This document shows, piece after piece, positions 61,701-64,000 of a stretch of 64,000 nt of DNA. Source of the DNA: Balanoglossus misakiensis (taxonomy: Eukaryota > Hemichordata); NCBI GenBank assembly GCA_040954595.2, contig CM082580.2, positions 372,001-436,000 on the forward strand. Reading direction: 5' to 3'. Each line of letters starts with the position of its first letter. Position 1 is the first letter of the stretch. The translations under genes were made by a program, and so were the position numbers. The notes under the pieces are model-generated. The model did not search any database, had not been told where the DNA came from, and saw nothing but the letters and a program-made list of their open reading frames with translations.

Positions 61701-63584
61701 GATTTTTTTCAAAATCGACGAAATTTTGAGATTTTGCAAAGTCGAAAATTTGTCATTTTTTGATTATTTTCACCCATGATTTTTTTCAAAAATCGACGAA
61801 ATGTTGAGATTTTGCAAAGTCGAAAATTTGTAATTTTTTGATGATTTTCCCCCAATGGTTTTTTTTCAAAATCGACGAAATGTTGAGATTTTGCAAAGTC
61901 GAAAATTTGTAATTTTTTGATGATTTTCCCCCAATGGTTTTTTTTCAAAATCGACGAAATTTTGAGATTTTGCAAAGTCGAAAATTTGTCATTTTTTGAT
62001 GATTTTCCCCCAATGGTTTTTTTCAAAATCGACGAAATTTTGAGATTTTGCAAAGTCGAAAATTTGTCATTTTTTGATGATTTTCCCCCATGTTTTTTTT
62101 TTAAAATGGACGAAATTTTGAGATTTTGCAAAGTCGAAAATTTGTCATTTTTTGATGATTTTCACCCATGATTTTTTTCAAAAATCGACGAAATTGTGAG
62201 ATTTTGCAAAGTCAAAAATTTGTCATTTTTTGATGATTTTCACCCATGTTTTTTTTTTAAAAAAACGACGAACCTATGATTTTTTTCAAAATCGACGAAA
62301 TTTTGAGATTTTGCAAAGTCGAAAATTTGTCATTTTTTGATGATTTTCACCCATGATTTTTTTCAAAAATCGACGAAATGTTGAGATTTTGCAAAGTCGA
62401 AAATTTGTCATTTTTTGATGATTTTCACCCATGATTTTTTTCAAAAATCGACGAAATGTTGAGATTTTGCAAAGTCGAAAATTTGTCATTTTTTGATGAT
62501 TTTCTCCCATGATTTTTTTCAAAAATCGACGAAATTGTGAGATTTTGCAAAGTCGAAAATTTGTCATTTTTTGATGATTTTCACCCATGTTTTTTTTTTT
62601 TAAATCGACGAACCTATGATTTTTTTCAAAATCGACGAAATTTTGAGATTTTGCAAAGTCGAAAATTTGTCATTTTTTGATGATTTTCACCCATGATTTT
62701 TTTCAAAAATCGACGAAATGTTGAGATTTTGCAAAGTCGATAATTTTGTCATTTTTTGATAATTTTCAACCATATTATTTTTCAAAAACCGACGAAATTT
62801 TGAGATTTTGCATAGACGAAAATTTGTCATTTTTTGATGATTTTCACCCATGATTTTTTCAAAAATTGACGAAATTTTGAGATTTGCAAAGTCGAAAATT
62901 TGTCATTTTTTGATGATTTTCCCCCAATGGTTTTTTTCAAAATCGACGAAATTTTGAGATTTTGCAAAGTCGAAAATTTGTCATTTTTTGATGATTTTCA
63001 CCCATGTTTTTTTTTTAAAATGGACGAAATTTTGAGATTTTGCAAAGTCGAAAATTTGTCATTTTTTGATGATTTTCACCCATGATTTTTTTCAAAAATC
63101 GACGAAATTGTGAGATTTTGCAAAGTCAAAAATTTGTCATTTTTTGATGATTTTCACCCATGTTTTTTTTTAAAAAAAACGACGAACCTATGATTTTTTT
63201 CAAAATCGACGAAATTTTGAGATTTTGCAAAGTCGAAAATTTGTCATTTTTTGATGATTTTCACCCATGATTTTTTTCAAAAATCGACGAAATGTTGAGA
63301 TTTTGCAAAGTCGAAAATTTGTCATTTTTTGATGATTTTCACCCATGATTTTTTTCAAAAATCGACGAAATGTTGAGATTTTGCAAAGTCGAAAATTTGT
63401 CATTTTTTGATGATTTTCTCCCATGATTTTTTTCAAAAATCGACGAAATTGTGAGATTTTGCAAAGTCGAAAATTTGTCATTTTTTGATGATTTTCACCC
63501 ATGTTTTTTTTTTTTAAATCGACGAACCTATGATTTTTTTCAAAATCGACGAAATTTTGAGATTTTGCAAAGTCGAAAATTTGT
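55750..63584. repeat. 7,834-bp higher-order unit, copy 2
   Basis: Landmark g at 55773. It matches copy 1 almost base for base; one visible difference is the T/A run near 51068 against 61150. After 63584 the sequence departs from what follows copy 1. Confidence 0.8.
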
Positions 63585-64000
63585 CATTTTTTGATGATTT
63601 TCACCCATGATTTTTTTCAAAAATCGACGAAATGTTGAGATTTTGCAAAGTCGATAATTTTGTCATTTTTTGATGATTTTCAACCATATTATTTTTCAAA
63701 AACCGACGAAATTTTGAGATTTTGCATAGACGAAAATTTGTCATTTTTTGATGATTTTCACCCATGATTTTTTCAAAAATTGACGAAATTTTGAGATTTT
63801 GCAAAGTCGAAAATTTGTCATTTTTTGATGATTTTCACCCATGATTTTTTTCAAAAATCGACGAAATGTTGAGATTTTGCAAAGTCGAAAATTTGTAATT
63901 TTTTGATGATTTTCACCCATGATTTTTTTCAAAAATCGACGAAATGTTGAGATTTTGCAAAGTCGAAAATTTGTAATTTTTTGATGATTTTCACCCATGA

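Larger units (their letters stand above)
28101..64000. repeat. 78-bp satellite, right array, continuing past the window
   Basis: About 36 kb of the same monomer as the left array. From about 28200 to 50200 type A variants dominate: catgactttttttc with tttacg, gcaaattcgaaaatttgta, caacgaacccatg, catgatttttctc and cattattaatg. From about 50200 to 53500 and 60300 to the end, type B variants dominate (aaatgttgag, aaattgtgag, cgacgaacctatg, ccccaatgg). No gene, retroelement or unique sequence longer than a few dozen bases was found. Minus-strand frames starting MGENHQKMTNFRLCK recur throughout because the monomer is 26 codons. Confidence 0.95.

Noticed and set aside
8345-63998. Many ORFs of 60-174 codons in the satellite, repeating MGENHQKMTNFRLCK-like peptides
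   Set aside because: They arise from a 78-bp monomer divisible by three. Frames break wherever T-run length changes, and overlapping frames on both strands are open at the same places.
8255-64000. Regular repeats suggesting a CRISPR array
   Set aside because: The whole 78-bp monomer is repeated with point variation. There are no unique spacers and no cas genes, and the context is eukaryotic.

Overview
The window looks like heterochromatin-like, transposon-rich DNA from a eukaryote, most likely an aquatic invertebrate animal. It shows spliced genes with GT-AG introns, a Helitron whose transposase carries a C-terminal endonuclease domain, a tyrosine-recombinase (YR) retrotransposon of the DIRS order, and about 38 kb of AT-rich satellite. 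No ordinary host gene, tRNA, rRNA or bacterial gene was recognised. The species cannot be named from this sequence.

Layout. (1) 1-8250: the right part of an autonomous Helitron/Helentron on the + strand. A Rep-helicase-endonuclease ORF is open at the left edge and ends at 3303. It is followed by a degraded second copy of the endonuclease tail (about 3490-3750) and by a spliced gene for an RPA-like single-strand DNA-binding protein (5068-7521). (2) 8255-10725: satellite array with a 78-bp monomer. (3) 10726-28100: a head-to-tail trimer of one Ngaro-like retrotransposon on the minus strand, period 5,657 bp, inserted into the satellite with no target-site duplication. Each unit carries Gag, RT-RNase H and tyrosine recombinase, and split direct repeats (A, B) lie at the ends and between units. 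(4) 28101-64000: the same satellite resumes and runs off the right edge, organised into 579-bp, about 5.67-kb and 7.83-kb higher-order repeats.

How the parts work together. In the retrotransposon, Gag would package the RNA, RT-RNase H would copy it, and the recombinase would insert a circular DNA. The trimer fits repeated integration or recombination at the A/B repeats. Every unit carries the same 734-bp internal duplication, which splits an ancestral continuous Gag-Pol frame. The duplication junction holds a T TTA AAG heptamer in the right phase for a -1 ribosomal frameshift back into Pol. The recombinase frame has no ATG at its head but has a good 3' splice site. Unit 1 has all three genes open, unit 2 has a nonsense codon in gag, and unit 3 has frameshifts in RT and in the recombinase.

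The most notable points are the trimer with its clean empty-site reconstruction, the duplication with its frameshift signal, the palindrome at every unit boundary, and the nested higher-order structure of a satellite whose 78-bp monomer is exactly 26 codons. That last property makes many long but probably meaningless ORFs.
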